Source: Vibrio sonorensis
Lineage (GTDB): Bacteria > Pseudomonadota > Gammaproteobacteria > Enterobacterales > Vibrionaceae
Direction of reading: 5' to 3'
Assembly (NCBI RefSeq): GCF_001854765.1
Contig: NZ_LJJE01000022.1
Coordinates: 1-64,000 of the forward strand
DNA: 64,000 nucleotides
Each line of letters starts with the position of its first letter. The first letter of the stretch is position 1. A model generated the notes under the pieces. The model did not search any database. It worked only from the letters and a program-made list of their open reading frames with translations, and had not been told where the DNA came from. Shown piece after piece: positions 8,622-17,653 of this stretch. The position numbers and the translations under genes were made by a program.

Positions 8622-9059
8622 TTACCGCAGTGTTGGTTTCTTAAATAGCGCTAACACAAATCCGATCACGGCGAGAACTAATACCGCAAGTAGAGGGAAC
8701 AGAGGTGGATTAGCCATCGTATTGACACTGACGTCATAAGTCCGAGTCGCAATAATCCCCACTTGTGTAAGAACAAGCGCGAAAATAGCAAATACAGACC
8801 AAGTTTCTCCTTTTCTAAAAGGCACGGCTAATAGAATGAGTACAGCAAGCCCTGAAGAGAGGAATCCAGCCGATACCGACTTCATAAAGTTAACCGACAT
8901 GTTTTGCATCCCTTGAGACAAACCTTGCCAAGTGGTTTCCATCGCCGCGAGGTGATAAGGCATGATGGTTGGCGCGGTGAGATAGGTTGCTCCTGTCGCT
9001 ATCATCAACAAGGCGATGATAGAGAATAAAACAAACGAAGTTTTGTGAAACGTATTCAT
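8622..9059 (-). CDS. Four-helix integral membrane protein of unknown function
   Basis: This 145-residue protein has four predicted transmembrane helices (about residues 8-30, 58-80, 88-106 and 120-138) separated by short loops and a longer periplasmic loop after helix 1. The arrangement recalls small DUF4345-like membrane proteins, but I cannot assign a family firmly. It follows the reductase gene by 25 bases on the same strand, so the two are probably cotranscribed and under the TetR regulator upstream. The ATG follows a TAAGGAAAT ribosome site. Confidence 0.7.
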   Translation of the reverse strand: MNTFHKTSFVLFSIIALLMIATGATYLTAPTIMPYHLAAMETTWQGLSQGMQNMSVNFMKSVSAGFLSSGLAVLILLAVPFRKGETWSVFAIFALVLTQVGIIATRTYDVSVNTMANPPLFPLLAVLVLAVIGFVLALFKKPTLR

Positions 9060-9084
9060 TAGATTTCCTTAGTACTCGTTACGA

Positions 9085-10146
9085 TTAGACGATGCCTTGT
9101 TCTAAAACACTTTCAGCGGTAGCAAGTATTGCTTCTTCGCTACTTCTAGGTTGCCAACCTAATGTACTTCTCGCTTTGTGATTGCTTACTCTACGTTCGT
9201 TATCTAAGTCTTTTACAACGGTTTTTATTGCAGGGTCAAAACGGCTTACTAGCTTCACTAGCCAGCTTGGCAAGTTGCGTTTAGGAATGGCTTTGTCGTA
9301 CTCGGGATAGCCTTTGCGAAGTGTTTCTGCGACTTCGCTAAACCATTTAAAATCAGCGGCTGCAATAAATCGTTCACCTGCGGCTTTGGGGTGAAACAGT
9401 GCGCGAATATGAAGTTCCGCAACGTCTCTAACATCCACCATAGCGAACCCGATATTTGGAAGGCCAATAAACTCGCCTTTTAGCAACTTAACGACGATCT
9501 CTGCAGAGGTGCCATAGTCTTTCTCTAAAACAGGACCAAGGATCGCGCCGGGGTTGATCACTGAAAGTTCGAGATTGTTTTCTTTTGCAAAGTTCCATGC
9601 GAACTGCTCGGCCAAAGTTTTGGACTTGTAATAGGGTGTGACTTTTTTAGGGTCGTTTCCAGTCCAATGCGATTCATTATATGGGCTTTGTCCATCACCG
9701 TAGATCACTGCTGCAATTGAAGAAGTCAACACCACACGTTTTACGCCAGCTTTGACGGCAGCCTGCAAAACGCGTTTGGTTCCTTCAACTGCTGGCTTGA
9801 TCACTTCGTCTTCGCTTTTTGGTACATAAGTAAGAAATGGTGAAGCGGCATGAATAACGTAGTCAGCGCCTTTGACGGCGTTCTCCCAGCCTCGGTCGTT
9901 GAGTAAGTCAGCTTCATGGAAGGATAGGCGATTTTTATCTTGTATCCCATTTTGGATGATAAGTGCTTGTATATCTGCGGCTCGCTTCATCGAACGCAGC
10001 GTCCCGCGTACTTGGTAGCCCATAGCGAGCAGTTGTTTCGCGATGTGACTGCCTAAAAACCCACTGATCCCAGTGACCACAATTACGGTGTTTTCAGGGT
10101 CTTTAAGATTGGAATGTAACGAGTGACTTGCCTCAAAGTTATTCAT
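9085..10146 (-). CDS. NAD(P)-dependent epimerase/reductase, dihydroflavonol-4-reductase-like SDR
   Basis: This extended short-chain dehydrogenase of about 353 residues has the Rossmann motif 'VTGISGFLGSHIAKQLL' near the N-terminus, 'DLLNDRGWENAVKGADYVIHAASPF', the active-site 'SSIAAVIYG' and the catalytic 'YYKSKTLAE' Y-x3-K. This pattern marks the DFR/aldehyde-reductase-like group, which reduces aldehydes or ketones. I chose the ATG at 10144-10146, preceded by AAGGAAT. A longer in-frame version from 10272 would run through the regulator's operator and start codon. It is divergent from tetR and probably heads an operon with the membrane protein at 8622. Substrate unknown. Confidence 0.85.
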   Translation of the reverse strand: MNNFEASHSLHSNLKDPENTVIVVTGISGFLGSHIAKQLLAMGYQVRGTLRSMKRAADIQALIIQNGIQDKNRLSFHEADLLNDRGWENAVKGADYVIHAASPFLTYVPKSEDEVIKPAVEGTKRVLQAAVKAGVKRVVLTSSIAAVIYGDGQSPYNESHWTGNDPKKVTPYYKSKTLAEQFAWNFAKENNLELSVINPGAILGPVLEKDYGTSAEIVVKLLKGEFIGLPNIGFAMVDVRDVAELHIRALFHPKAAGERFIAAADFKWFSEVAETLRKGYPEYDKAIPKRNLPSWLVKLVSRFDPAIKTVVKDLDNERRVSNHKARSTLGWQPRSSEEAILATAESVLEQGIV

Positions 10147-10167
10147 GCTTGATTCCTTAGTTACGTT

Positions 10168-10193
10168 CTGACATTTTGTGTATATATTGTCAG
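10168..10193. promoter_or_regulatory. Inverted repeat, candidate TetR operator
   Basis: CTGACA (10168-10173) and TGTCAG (10188-10193) form a perfect dyad around 14 AT-rich bases, midway between the divergent SDR and TetR genes. A second TGAC...GTCA pair lies just to the right (about 10195-10224). Its position fits repression of both promoters by the TetR protein. Confidence 0.55.
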
Positions 10194-10251
10194 GGTGACG
10201 TTTTTTGTAAAATATGTCAAGATGTATTGAAAGCAATAAATGGAGCGATGA

Positions 10252-10832
10252 ATGCAAGCTCAAGAAACTCAACTACGGATAATGTCGGCAGCGGTGGCGG
10301 TGTTTGGTCAATATGGCTACAAGAAAACCACTATGCAGGACATCGCTGATGAGGCGGGTTTATCTCGTCCTGCGGTATATCAGTACTACAAAAACAAAGC
10401 AGCGGTTTTTCACGGTCTTTTGGTCGATGTGTTTTCAAAGGCAAAATCTTCGGCGATGGCGCAGTTTGAGAGTACGCAAAGCCTTTTACTCGTTTAACAG
10501 AGGGGCTGATCGCTTTTGAAAAAGTGGTGCTAACACCAACGTTAACTACGCCCAAAGGGCACGAACTGATCCCACTCGCGGAGTCCTTGGCACCAGAAGA
10601 AATGGACGAGATACGCAGGTGGCTGTTTGAGCATCTGGTGGCACTATTAGAACAAGGCAAAGCTTGCAACGAGTTGAACCTATCGGCGCTAAACGTGAAT
10701 CAAGAGCAGCTAGCGCAATTAATCCTATCTGGGATCACCGGCGTAAAGCACTCAGTCAAAACGATGGAAGAGTTGGAAAGTCAAAGCCGCCTGTTTTTTG
10801 ATGTGCTTTTTAATGGATTGAAACATGAATAG
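10252..10832 (+). CDS. TetR/AcrR-family repressor (one frameshift)
   Basis: The N-terminal TetR helix-turn-helix is clear (residues 8-54: 'IMSAAVAVFGQYGYKKTTM', 'IADEAGLSRPAVYQYYKNK'). The ligand-binding half continues in another frame from about 10486 ('LTEGLIAFEKVVLTPTLTTP' onward to 'LFFDVLFNGLKHE'). Adding one T to the TTTT at about 10484-10487 gives one 193-residue protein, a normal TetR size. Its stop overlaps the start of the cupin gene by eight bases, so the two are translationally coupled. It is divergent from the SDR operon and probably represses both sides through the dyad at 10168-10193. Confidence 0.8.
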
Positions 10833-11403
10833 TACCTACCAGCAGGCGCTACACTTGTTAAATCAGGTAGGTGACGATACTTGCTTATCTTTTTTTAACA
10901 GTTTTCCAAGTGTAGAAAAGCTGAGTATTCAACCTTTGTCACCAAGTTGGCTCGATATCTGTGATTGTCTATCCCACGTAGGAAGCGCATCTAGCCATAC
11001 ACAAGCTTTGGTAGAGACGATTGTCAGTAACGCTCCTCGGCAGCAGTGGCGACAGCCATACAAAATCGAAGACTTTGGTGAAGATTTTTATAACAAAGTG
11101 GCATGGTTTCCGATTGCTGACGCCAACGGTCCCTTAATATTTGAACAAGGATTGATGGAAGTAATGTTACTGGATGCCAACACTGAGTATCCAGCGCATA
11201 AGCATCAACCGGAAGAACTCTATTTTGTTCTAGCGGGAAAAGTTTGGTGGAAAGCCGATGGAGCCAAAGGCTCTTGGAAACACGCAGGGGAGTATATCCA
11301 CCATTTACCCAATGTTGTTCATTCAATTAAAGCCTCTGACCAACCAGTACTGATTTTAAGTTGTTGGCGTGGAGGCGGTTTCGAGATGCCGGATATCGTA
11401 TAA
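10825..11403 (+). CDS. Cupin protein of the dimethylsulfoniopropionate (DMSP) lyase family
   Basis: This 192-residue cytosolic protein has a C-terminal cupin barrel with the metal-binding motif HKHQPEELY (H125, H127, E131, with Y133 as possible catalytic base) and a second-motif H166 in 'LPNVVHS'. The H-x-H-x3-E-x-Y pattern plus 'LAGKVWWK' and 'ILSCWRGGG' match the DMSP lyase cupins (DddL/DddQ/DddW/DddK superfamily), which split DMSP into dimethyl sulfide and acrylate. Family membership is well supported. Which substrate this member uses is not: many homologues act on other compounds. Coupling to a TetR gene, divergent from a reductase, suggests an inducible catabolic or detoxification cassette. 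Confidence 0.75.
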   Translation: MNSTYQQALHLLNQVGDDTCLSFFNSFPSVEKLSIQPLSPSWLDICDCLSHVGSASSHTQALVETIVSNAPRQQWRQPYKIEDFGEDFYNKVAWFPIADANGPLIFEQGLMEVMLLDANTEYPAHKHQPEELYFVLAGKVWWKADGAKGSWKHAGEYIHHLPNVVHSIKASDQPVLILSCWRGGGFEMPDIV

Positions 11404-11485
11404 GGGTGGAGTTCAGTTTGCTAGTATGCAATTAGGTTTTTATTGTCCTAAACTTTTTGGATGAGTTTCTCCTTGGGTATAGAGC

Positions 11486-11869
11486 ATGGAACTACTAATT
11501 GTTGATGATTCAAAATCGGTGCTGGCTTTTGCACAACAACTTGTCTCTCAGCAGTTTGCTGACAGAGTTAATGTACACCTATGCGAATCGGGTCGCGAGG
11601 CAGAGAGTGTTCTTGATAGCCAGCCCATCGATCTTGTTATGACGGATGTATTCATGCCAGAGATGGACGGGTATGAACTTACCAAGCGTATCAGAAAAAA
11701 ATACAAAGATATGATGGTGGTCGTTATGTCGGGTGGATATCGGCAAGCAAGCTCTGATACAACGTTAAAAACCGCTTCAATTTTGGGCGCTGATTTTGTT
11801 ATCGATAAAAGCGACTTAGAAGTGGAACTGACAAAAACTCTTCAACTGTTTTTAGGTGTTTCCGACTAA
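11486..11869 (+). CDS. Single-domain response regulator (CheY-like receiver)
   Basis: This 127-residue protein consists only of a receiver domain. The acidic pair D7/D8, the phosphoacceptor D54 in 'MTDVFMPEMDGYEL', S82 in 'VMSGGY' (replacing the usual Thr/Ser switch) and K108 in 'FVIDKSD' are all present, so it should be phosphorylatable. There is no output domain, so it must act on a partner protein or pass phosphate on. No histidine kinase is adjacent. The ATG follows 'GGGTATAGAGC'; the 82-base gap from the cupin gene may mean its own promoter. Confidence 0.88.
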   Translation: MELLIVDDSKSVLAFAQQLVSQQFADRVNVHLCESGREAESVLDSQPIDLVMTDVFMPEMDGYELTKRIRKKYKDMMVVVMSGGYRQASSDTTLKTASILGADFVIDKSDLEVELTKTLQLFLGVSD

Positions 11870-12031
11870 GCGAAAAATATAGCAAAGCGCTATAAAATTA
11901 ACCTAATTCATTTCATTAAATACCTTTCTCGTTATTTTAGGCAGAGATGCTGTAGCACGAGCCTCTCGCCTCGCTTTGTGTCGAAGTAATCAAGTTCTAA
12001 TAAACCCCTTTAACTTTATGGTTGAATTGCA

Positions 12032-12050
12032 AATGATAATGAATATCATT
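12032..12050 (+). promoter_or_regulatory. Fur box upstream of the suf operon
   Basis: AATGATAATGAATATCATT is a near-perfect 9-1-9 dyad matching the Fur consensus, 31 bases before sufA. It predicts repression of suf when iron is plentiful and induction on iron starvation. I see no obvious IscR site. Confidence 0.85.
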
Positions 12051-12081
12051 CCTTTGTGAATTTCAATTATGAGGGTCGTTT

Positions 12082-12450
12082 ATGAGCGATCAAGCGTTAG
12101 GTTCCACAGAAATATCGGTACACGATATGGAGTGGAAAGGAGTCAAGTTAACTGAAGCGGCAGCCGCCAGAATCAATCAACTTACAAAAGGGTCACAGCA
12201 CTTTTTAATTGATGTTAAGCCATCTGGTTGCACGGGCTTTGCCTATGACGTGAAGTTGGTTGAAACACCTGATGCAGATGCCCTCTCATATCAGTCTTTT
12301 GATACCACGTTTTATGTCGCTTTAAAGGCTATGCCCATGGTGGATGGCACGGAAGTGGACTTTGTGCGTGAAGGACTGAATCAATCTTTTGTTTACCACA
12401 ACCCAAACGTAAAAAATTTATGCGGTTGCGGTGAAAGCTTTGGAGTGTAA
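12082..12450 (+). CDS. sufA: SufA, A-type iron-sulfur carrier
   Basis: This 122-residue A-type carrier has the three ligand cysteines C50 (SGCTG), C114 and C116 (LCGCG). It accepts Fe-S clusters built on SufBCD and passes them to apo-proteins in the cytosol. It is the first gene of a complete sufABCDSE operon with a Fur box just upstream. The gap to sufB is four bases. The start is the ATG after GAGGGTCGTTT; the N-terminal 20 residues before the conserved 'VKLTEAAAARI' are normal for SufA. Confidence 0.93.
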   Translation: MSDQALGSTEISVHDMEWKGVKLTEAAAARINQLTKGSQHFLIDVKPSGCTGFAYDVKLVETPDADALSYQSFDTTFYVALKAMPMVDGTEVDFVREGLNQSFVYHNPNVKNLCGCGESFGV

Positions 12451-12454
12451 CTAA

Positions 12455-13918
12455 ATGTGTGCGGTTGAAGTGCAAGCGGAAGTAGAAGAGGTTCTGCAAA
12501 GAGGCAGTTACAAAGAAGGTTTCTACACCGAGGTTTCTAGTGACACACTATCCGTGGGGATCACTGAAGAGGTAGTGAGAGCGATTTCTGCCAAGAGAAA
12601 TGAACCAGAGTGGATGTTAGAGTTCCGACTTGATGCCTTTAGAAAATGGCAGCAGATGGAAGAGCCACACTGGTTAAAAGCGGATTACCCGAGCTTGGAC
12701 TATCAGAGCTATAGCTATTATTCCGCTCCGAGCTGTGAAAAATGTGAAGGTGAGGAGTCCAATGACGGCTCCAACGAGTACCTCACTTCAGAAGTAGAAA
12801 AAGCCTTTGAGCAACTGGGGGTTCCGGTTCGCGAAGGCGCAAACATTGCTGTTGACGCTATCTTCGATTCAGTTTCTGTCACCACAACATATCGAGAAGA
12901 ACTGGCGGAACAAGGCATCATTTTCTGCTCATTTAGCGAAGCGATTCAAGAACATCCAGAGCTAGTTCAGAAATATCTAGGCACAGTGGTTCCGGCAGAC
13001 GACAACTTTTTCGCGGCCCTTAATGCGGCAGTGGCTTCCGACGGTACCTTCGTATACGTGCCACCGGGCGTGCGTTGTCCGCGAGAACTCTCTACTTATT
13101 TCCGTATTAACCAAGCCAAAACTGGCCAGTTTGAACGCACTATTTTAGTGGCGGATGAAGGCGCATACGTCAGCTATATCGAAGGGTGTTCAGCGCCAGT
13201 GCGAGACAGCTATCAATTGCACGCTGCAGTGGTTGAGGTGATTGTTCATAAGCATGCAGAAGTTAAGTACTCGACGGTTCAAAACTGGTTCTCCGGTGAA
13301 GCGGGAACGGAAGGCGGAATACTTAACTTCGTCACGAAACGAGCCGTCTGCGAAGGGGACTTTAGCAAAATGTCTTGGACGCAGTCAGAAACGGGTTCTG
13401 CTATTACTTGGAAGTACCCAAGTGTGATCCTTAAAGGCAATCATTCGGTTGGGGAATTTTTCTCAGTTGCACTTACCAGTGGAAGCCAGCAGGCAGATAC
13501 GGGCACTAAGATGATCCACATCGGAAAGAACACTCGTTCTACCATCATCTCAAAGGGGATCTCTGCTGGTGAAAGCCAAAACAGTTATCGCGGCTTGGTT
13601 AAGGTGCTACCGGGAGCGGAAGGGGCTCGAAACTTTACCCAATGCGACTCGATGTTGATCGGTGCAGACTGTGGTGCACACACTTTCCCTTACGTTGAAG
13701 TGAAGAACCCGACGGCTCAAATTGAGCACGAAGCGACGACGTCGAGAATTGGCGAAGACCAACTCTTTTACTGCGTTCAGCGCGGCATCAGTGAAGATGA
13801 TGCAATCTCAATGATTGTTAACGGATTTTGTAAAGATGTGTTCTCGGAACTACCGTTGGAATTTGCGGTGGAAGCTCAAAAACTATTGTCAATCAGCCTA
13901 GAACACAGTGTGGGATAA
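12455..13918 (+). CDS. sufB: SufB, Fe-S scaffold subunit of SufBC2D
   Basis: This 487-residue protein covers the normal SufB length. It has the N-terminal helical region ('[17 protein letters not shown]'), the conserved '[18 protein letters not shown]', and the C-terminal beta-helix with '[21 protein letters not shown]', '[11 protein letters not shown]' (the essential cluster-assembly cysteine) and '[31 protein letters not shown]'. With SufC and SufD it assembles Fe-S clusters under iron limitation or oxidative stress. It receives sulfur from SufS-SufE, encoded downstream. It is cotranscribed with sufA and sufC (gaps of four and three bases). Confidence 0.95.
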   Translation: MCAVEVQAEVEEVLQRGSYKEGFYTEVSSDTLSVGITEEVVRAISAKRNEPEWMLEFRLDAFRKWQQMEEPHWLKADYPSLDYQSYSYYSAPSCEKCEGEESNDGSNEYLTSEVEKAFEQLGVPVREGANIAVDAIFDSVSVTTTYREELAEQGIIFCSFSEAIQEHPELVQKYLGTVVPADDNFFAALNAAVASDGTFVYVPPGVRCPRELSTYFRINQAKTGQFERTILVADEGAYVSYIEGCSAPVRDSYQLHAAVVEVIVHKHAEVKYSTVQNWFSGEAGTEGGILNFVTKRAVCEGDFSKMSWTQSETGSAITWKYPSVILKGNHSVGEFFSVALTSGSQQADTGTKMIHIGKNTRSTIISKGISAGESQNSYRGLVKVLPGAEGARNFTQCDSMLIGADCGAHTFPYVEVKNPTAQIEHEATTSRIGEDQLFYCVQRGISEDDAISMIVNGFCKDVFSELPLEFAVEAQKLLSISLEHSVG

Positions 13919-13921
13919 AAC

Positions 13922-14665
13922 ATGTTAGAAATTAAAGACCTACACGTAAGTGTAGAAGATACTCCAATTTTACGCGGAATTAACCTTTCGATTAAACCGG
14001 GTGAAGTTCATGCGATTATGGGGCCAAATGGCTCAGGAAAAAGTACATTGTCGGCAACGCTTGCAGGCAAAGAAGACTATGAAGTCAAACAGGGAGAGAT
14101 CACCTTTAAAGGTTCAGATCTAATCGAGTTGGATGCCGACGAACGAGCAGGTGAGGGCGTATTTCTCGCGTTTCAATACCCAGTTGAGATCCCTGGCGTG
14201 AGTAACAAGCTCTTTTTGAAAACGGCGTTGAACGGTATTCGTGAGTATCGCGGTGAAAAAGAAATCGACCGCTTCGATTTTGAAGACTTATTGGAAGAAA
14301 AAGCAAACTTGCTAAAGATGCCAGTAGACCTATTGGAACGTTCGGTAAATGAAGGTTTCTCCGGTGGCGAAAAGAAACGTAATGACATTCTGCAAATGGC
14401 GGTGCTTTCACCAGATCTATGCATTTTGGACGAGACAGATTCAGGGCTAGATATCGACGCTCTTAAAGCGGTTTCTGAAGGTGTTAATGCCCTGAGAGAT
14501 GATAAGCGTGCCTTTATCATGGTCACGCACTATCAAAGAATTCTGGACTACATCAAGCCGGATTACGTTCACGTTTTATACAAGGGTAAGATAGTGAAAT
14601 CTGGCGACCATACCTTGGCTAAAACTCTTGAGGAGAAAGGCTATGGCTGGATCACTGGTGAATAA
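13922..14665 (+). CDS. sufC: SufC, ATPase of SufBC2D
   Basis: This 247-residue ABC-type ATPase has Walker A 'GPNGSGKST' near residue 36, Q-loop 'FQYPVEIPG', signature 'SGGEKKRND' and Walker B/D-loop 'CILDETDSGLDID', followed by H-loop 'VTHYQ'. It is soluble: ATP binding drives conformational change in SufB and SufD rather than transport. The gene starts three bases after sufB and its 3' end overlaps the sufD start by 23 bases, indicating translational coupling. Confidence 0.95.
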   Translation: MLEIKDLHVSVEDTPILRGINLSIKPGEVHAIMGPNGSGKSTLSATLAGKEDYEVKQGEITFKGSDLIELDADERAGEGVFLAFQYPVEIPGVSNKLFLKTALNGIREYRGEKEIDRFDFEDLLEEKANLLKMPVDLLERSVNEGFSGGEKKRNDILQMAVLSPDLCILDETDSGLDIDALKAVSEGVNALRDDKRAFIMVTHYQRILDYIKPDYVHVLYKGKIVKSGDHTLAKTLEEKGYGWITGE

Positions 14666-15911
14666 CGTACCAAAGCCAATGGATTTATTGCAGCCGTTGG
14701 TACAGCAGCAACCATGGCAGCTTAGACAGTGGCAACAGGCTGTTAAGCTTGGTTTCCCTCATAAAAAACACGAAGACTGGAAATACACGTCACTGGATAA
14801 GTTTGTTGAGCTTCCGTTTTGCTCGGCCTCTAATCAGTGTTTTGAAAACCTCTCTTATGAGGGGTTGAGCCTTGGGCTTGACTGCTATCGTTTAGTGTTC
14901 TTCGATGGCCACTTTTTGTTGCGCGCTTCAGATTGGATCCCGAAAGTAAAAGTAACTCCTCTGAATGCGATTACGGATGTAGAGAGTTTTGAGCTTGCGA
15001 CCTCGGTCAACGCCGAAGCGATATCTTTACTGGCTGATGCCACGGCAACGGCAGGTGTATTTATTGAAGTCGAACAGGGCTATACGGTCGATAAGCCGAT
15101 ATATCTATTCCATATCAACTCAGGTGGCCACGGCGAAGTGTGCAGCTATCGACACCATTTGAGTATTGGCAGGTTGTCAGAGTGTGAAGTCATTGAGCAC
15201 CATGTTTCGCTAAGCCAAGGCGGAGGCACGAGTTTTTCTCGCTTTACCATGCAAGTGGAACACTGTGCAAGGCTAGAGCACACCAAGTTGATCGAAGAAG
15301 GTGAGCTTCAACACCACTTTGGCCACAATGATATCGCGGTAGAAAGAGATGGTTATGCTAACTCAACCGTAATGATGTTTGATGGCGGAATTATTCGCCA
15401 TAAAACCAGCAGCCTGTTTAAAGACGAAAATGGTCGAGTTGAAATGAACAGTCTTGCTTTACCCCAAGGGGAGCAAGTGTTCGATTCTAGAACTTATCTG
15501 AGGCACCAGTTCCCGCATTGTACCAGCGAACAGCTTCACAAAGTCATTGCTAGAGACAGCAGTAACGGAGTGTTTGACGGCATGATTTACGTTGATGAAG
15601 GTGCGATTAAAACCGATGGTCAAATGGATAGCCACAATCTGATATTGGGCCGCAAAGCGCAGGTTAACTCAAAGCCCCAACTTGAAATCTATGCCGATGA
15701 CGTCAAATGTAGCCACGGTGCAACCACTGGGCAATTAGACAAAGATCAAATTGGCTATATGCAGGCGCGTGGTATTAAGCGCAGTAAGGCTGAAAAAATG
15801 CTGACGTTTGCATTTGCAGGGCAAGTGGCAGAGAAGATCAGTAACGATTATGTACGCAATTATGTGGAAAATCGCATTGGACAACTTGTTCATCCGGAGC
15901 CAAAGCTATGA
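14643..15911 (+). CDS. sufD: SufD, scaffold subunit of SufBC2D
   Basis: This protein of about 422 residues is homologous to the SufB beta-helix. The N-terminus ('FPHKKHEDWKYTSLDKF') is the SufD hallmark, and the C-terminal 'DGMIYVDEGAIKTDGQMDSHNLILG', 'KPQLEIYADDVKCSHGATTGQLDKDQIGYMQARGI' region is conserved; its histidine and cysteine serve the scaffold interface. I preferred the ATG at 14643, preceded by AGGAGAAAGG, over an in-frame TTG five codons earlier that overlaps that ribosome site. It overlaps sufC and ends in an ATGA overlap with sufS. Confidence 0.93.
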   Translation: MAGSLVNNVPKPMDLLQPLVQQQPWQLRQWQQAVKLGFPHKKHEDWKYTSLDKFVELPFCSASNQCFENLSYEGLSLGLDCYRLVFFDGHFLLRASDWIPKVKVTPLNAITDVESFELATSVNAEAISLLADATATAGVFIEVEQGYTVDKPIYLFHINSGGHGEVCSYRHHLSIGRLSECEVIEHHVSLSQGGGTSFSRFTMQVEHCARLEHTKLIEEGELQHHFGHNDIAVERDGYANSTVMMFDGGIIRHKTSSLFKDENGRVEMNSLALPQGEQVFDSRTYLRHQFPHCTSEQLHKVIARDSSNGVFDGMIYVDEGAIKTDGQMDSHNLILGRKAQVNSKPQLEIYADDVKCSHGATTGQLDKDQIGYMQARGIKRSKAEKMLTFAFAGQVAEKISNDYVRNYVENRIGQLVHPEPKL

Positions 15912-17140
15912 GTGTTATCGATATCGCTGATAACCCTTGGCGTTCGGATTTTCCAGCGTTACAAACGCAAGTTTATGGCCGCGACTTAGTGTACTTAGAT
16001 TCAGCAGCAACGGCTCAAACTCCTCAGTGTGTGATAGATAGAATGACGCGCTTCTATACGGAGGAGTACGCAACGGTTCATCGAGGCGCACATTTCATGA
16101 GCATGAAAGCGACTGATGATCTAGAAACGGCGAGAGCCAGTGTGGCGAACTTTCTCGGCGCGAAAAACTCAGAATCGATTCTGTTTACCAAGGGGACAAC
16201 AGAGTCGATTAACTTGGTTGCCAACAGCTTTTTGCGTTCAAAAGTGACTAAGGGTGACGAGATTATCGTTACCGAAATGGAGCATCACGCCAATTTGGTT
16301 CCTTGGCAAATGTTGGCGGAATCGCGCAATTTAACCATTCGCGTTTGGCCAATCAACGACAAAGGTGAGCTCGAACTTCAAGAGTTGGAAAAACTGATCA
16401 ATCCGCGAACTAAGCTCCTTGCTGTTACGCAGGTTTCCAATGTGCTCGGCACGGTAAACCCGGTCAAGCAATACATCGAGCTAGCTCATAAGCTTGGGGT
16501 TCCTGTTCTGGTGGATGGCGCTCAGTCGGTCGTCCATCAACCAATCGATGTTGAAGAGCTCGGATGTGATTTTTTCGTTTTTTCAGCTCATAAACTCTAC
16601 GGTCCGACCGGCGTTGGTGTTCTATACAGCAAGTCGCAACACTTAGCTGAAATGCTCCCTTGGGAAGGGGGCGGTGCGATGATCGATCAGGTCAAGTTAC
16701 CCACGGGGACTTCCTATGGGGATGCACCGTGGCGCTTTGAAGCTGGCACGCCCAATGTGGCAGGTATTCTAGGTCTTGGAGAGGCGATCGCTTATATCAA
16801 CAATATTGGCGTAGCAGCGATTGCCGACTACGAAGACCGTTTGATGGAGTACATGGTACATCAGCTTAGTGAAGTAAAAGATCTGACGCTGTACGGGGAG
16901 CCAGAAAAACGCGCGGGTGTCGCTTCGTTCAACTTAAGTCAGCACCACGCTTTTGATGTGGGAGCTTTCTTAGATCGCTACGGTATCGCCATTCGAACTG
17001 GACATCACTGCGCCATGCCACTGCTGAACAAACTTAACGTGTCTGCGGTCTGCCGACCGTCTATTGCCATGTATAACAATAGCCAAGATATTGATGCACT
17101 GGTGTTTGGGTTAAATCGCATCAGTCAACTATTGAGGTAG
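15908..17140 (+). CDS. sufS: SufS, group II cysteine desulfurase
   Basis: This 410-residue PLP enzyme takes sulfur from cysteine as a persulfide and hands it to SufE. Visible features are the N-terminal 'YLDSAATAQTP', 'TEMEHHANLVPWQ', 'VDGAQS', the PLP-lysine in 'FSAHKLYGPTGVG' and the catalytic cysteine in 'IRTGHHCAMPL', in the short loop typical of the SufS type that depends on SufE. The start overlaps the sufD stop (ATGA) and sufE follows after three bases. Confidence 0.95.
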   Translation: MSVIDIADNPWRSDFPALQTQVYGRDLVYLDSAATAQTPQCVIDRMTRFYTEEYATVHRGAHFMSMKATDDLETARASVANFLGAKNSESILFTKGTTESINLVANSFLRSKVTKGDEIIVTEMEHHANLVPWQMLAESRNLTIRVWPINDKGELELQELEKLINPRTKLLAVTQVSNVLGTVNPVKQYIELAHKLGVPVLVDGAQSVVHQPIDVEELGCDFFVFSAHKLYGPTGVGVLYSKSQHLAEMLPWEGGGAMIDQVKLPTGTSYGDAPWRFEAGTPNVAGILGLGEAIAYINNIGVAAIADYEDRLMEYMVHQLSEVKDLTLYGEPEKRAGVASFNLSQHHAFDVGAFLDRYGIAIRTGHHCAMPLLNKLNVSAVCRPSIAMYNNSQDIDALVFGLNRISQLLR

Positions 17141-17143
17141 AGT

Positions 17144-17557
17144 ATGACACCTGAAAAACTAACCAAAAATTTTCAACGTTGTAAGGATTGGGAAGAGAGG
17201 TACCTCTACCTGATAGAGCTAGGTGAAAGGCTAGAAAGCTACCCAGAAGAACAGTTGACGGACGAGCACAAAGTGCGCGGCTGTCAAAGTCAAGTATGGC
17301 TCAATCTCAGTGAGAACACCGGAGACAGAGTCGTTAGGTTTTACGCGTTTAGTGATGCGGCTATTGTTAGTGGGTTACTGGCTTTACTCGCAATTGCTTA
17401 TAACGAAAAAACCGCCGAACAGATTTTAGCATTTGATATAGAGGAATGGTTTACGTCGCTAGACTTAAAATCTCACCTCACTCCAAGTCGTACACAAGGG
17501 TTAGATGCCATTGTTGCGCGGATAAAATATCAAGCTAACCAGCTTATGACTGCTTAA
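17144..17557 (+). CDS. sufE: SufE, sulfur acceptor for SufS
   Basis: This 137-residue protein has the acceptor cysteine C47 in 'VRGCQSQVWL', the family hallmark, and 'DAAIVSGLLALL' helices further on. It stimulates SufS and carries persulfide sulfur to SufB. It is the last gene of the suf operon. Only weak hairpin potential (ACTCAA...TTGAGT) follows before the next gene, so read-through into the PhzF gene is possible. Confidence 0.94.
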   Translation: MTPEKLTKNFQRCKDWEERYLYLIELGERLESYPEEQLTDEHKVRGCQSQVWLNLSENTGDRVVRFYAFSDAAIVSGLLALLAIAYNEKTAEQILAFDIEEWFTSLDLKSHLTPSRTQGLDAIVARIKYQANQLMTA

Positions 17558-17620
17558 AGAAACGTCATTTGGATTCACTCAAGCCATCATCGCTATCTAT
17601 CTGTCATTGAGTTAGATATA

Positions 17621-17650
17621 TTCACACCATTAGCAAACTGATGGTGTGAA
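17621..17650 (+). promoter_or_regulatory. Hairpin directly upstream of the PhzF start codon
   Basis: TTCACACCAT (17621-17630) and ATGGTGTGAA (17641-17650) form a perfect 10-bp inverted repeat around 10 bases, ending three bases before the ATG at 17654. No T run follows, so it is not a normal terminator. It covers the place where a ribosome site should be (GGTGTGA), so it may hide that site in RNA or act as a DNA operator. Confidence 0.5.
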
Positions 17651-17653
17651 ACA

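Noticed and set aside
10147..10272. A longer SDR protein starting at 10272
   Set aside because: It would add 42 residues unlike the family, cross the operator dyad and overlap the divergent tetR start. The ATG at 10146 has a good ribosome site and fits the Rossmann start.
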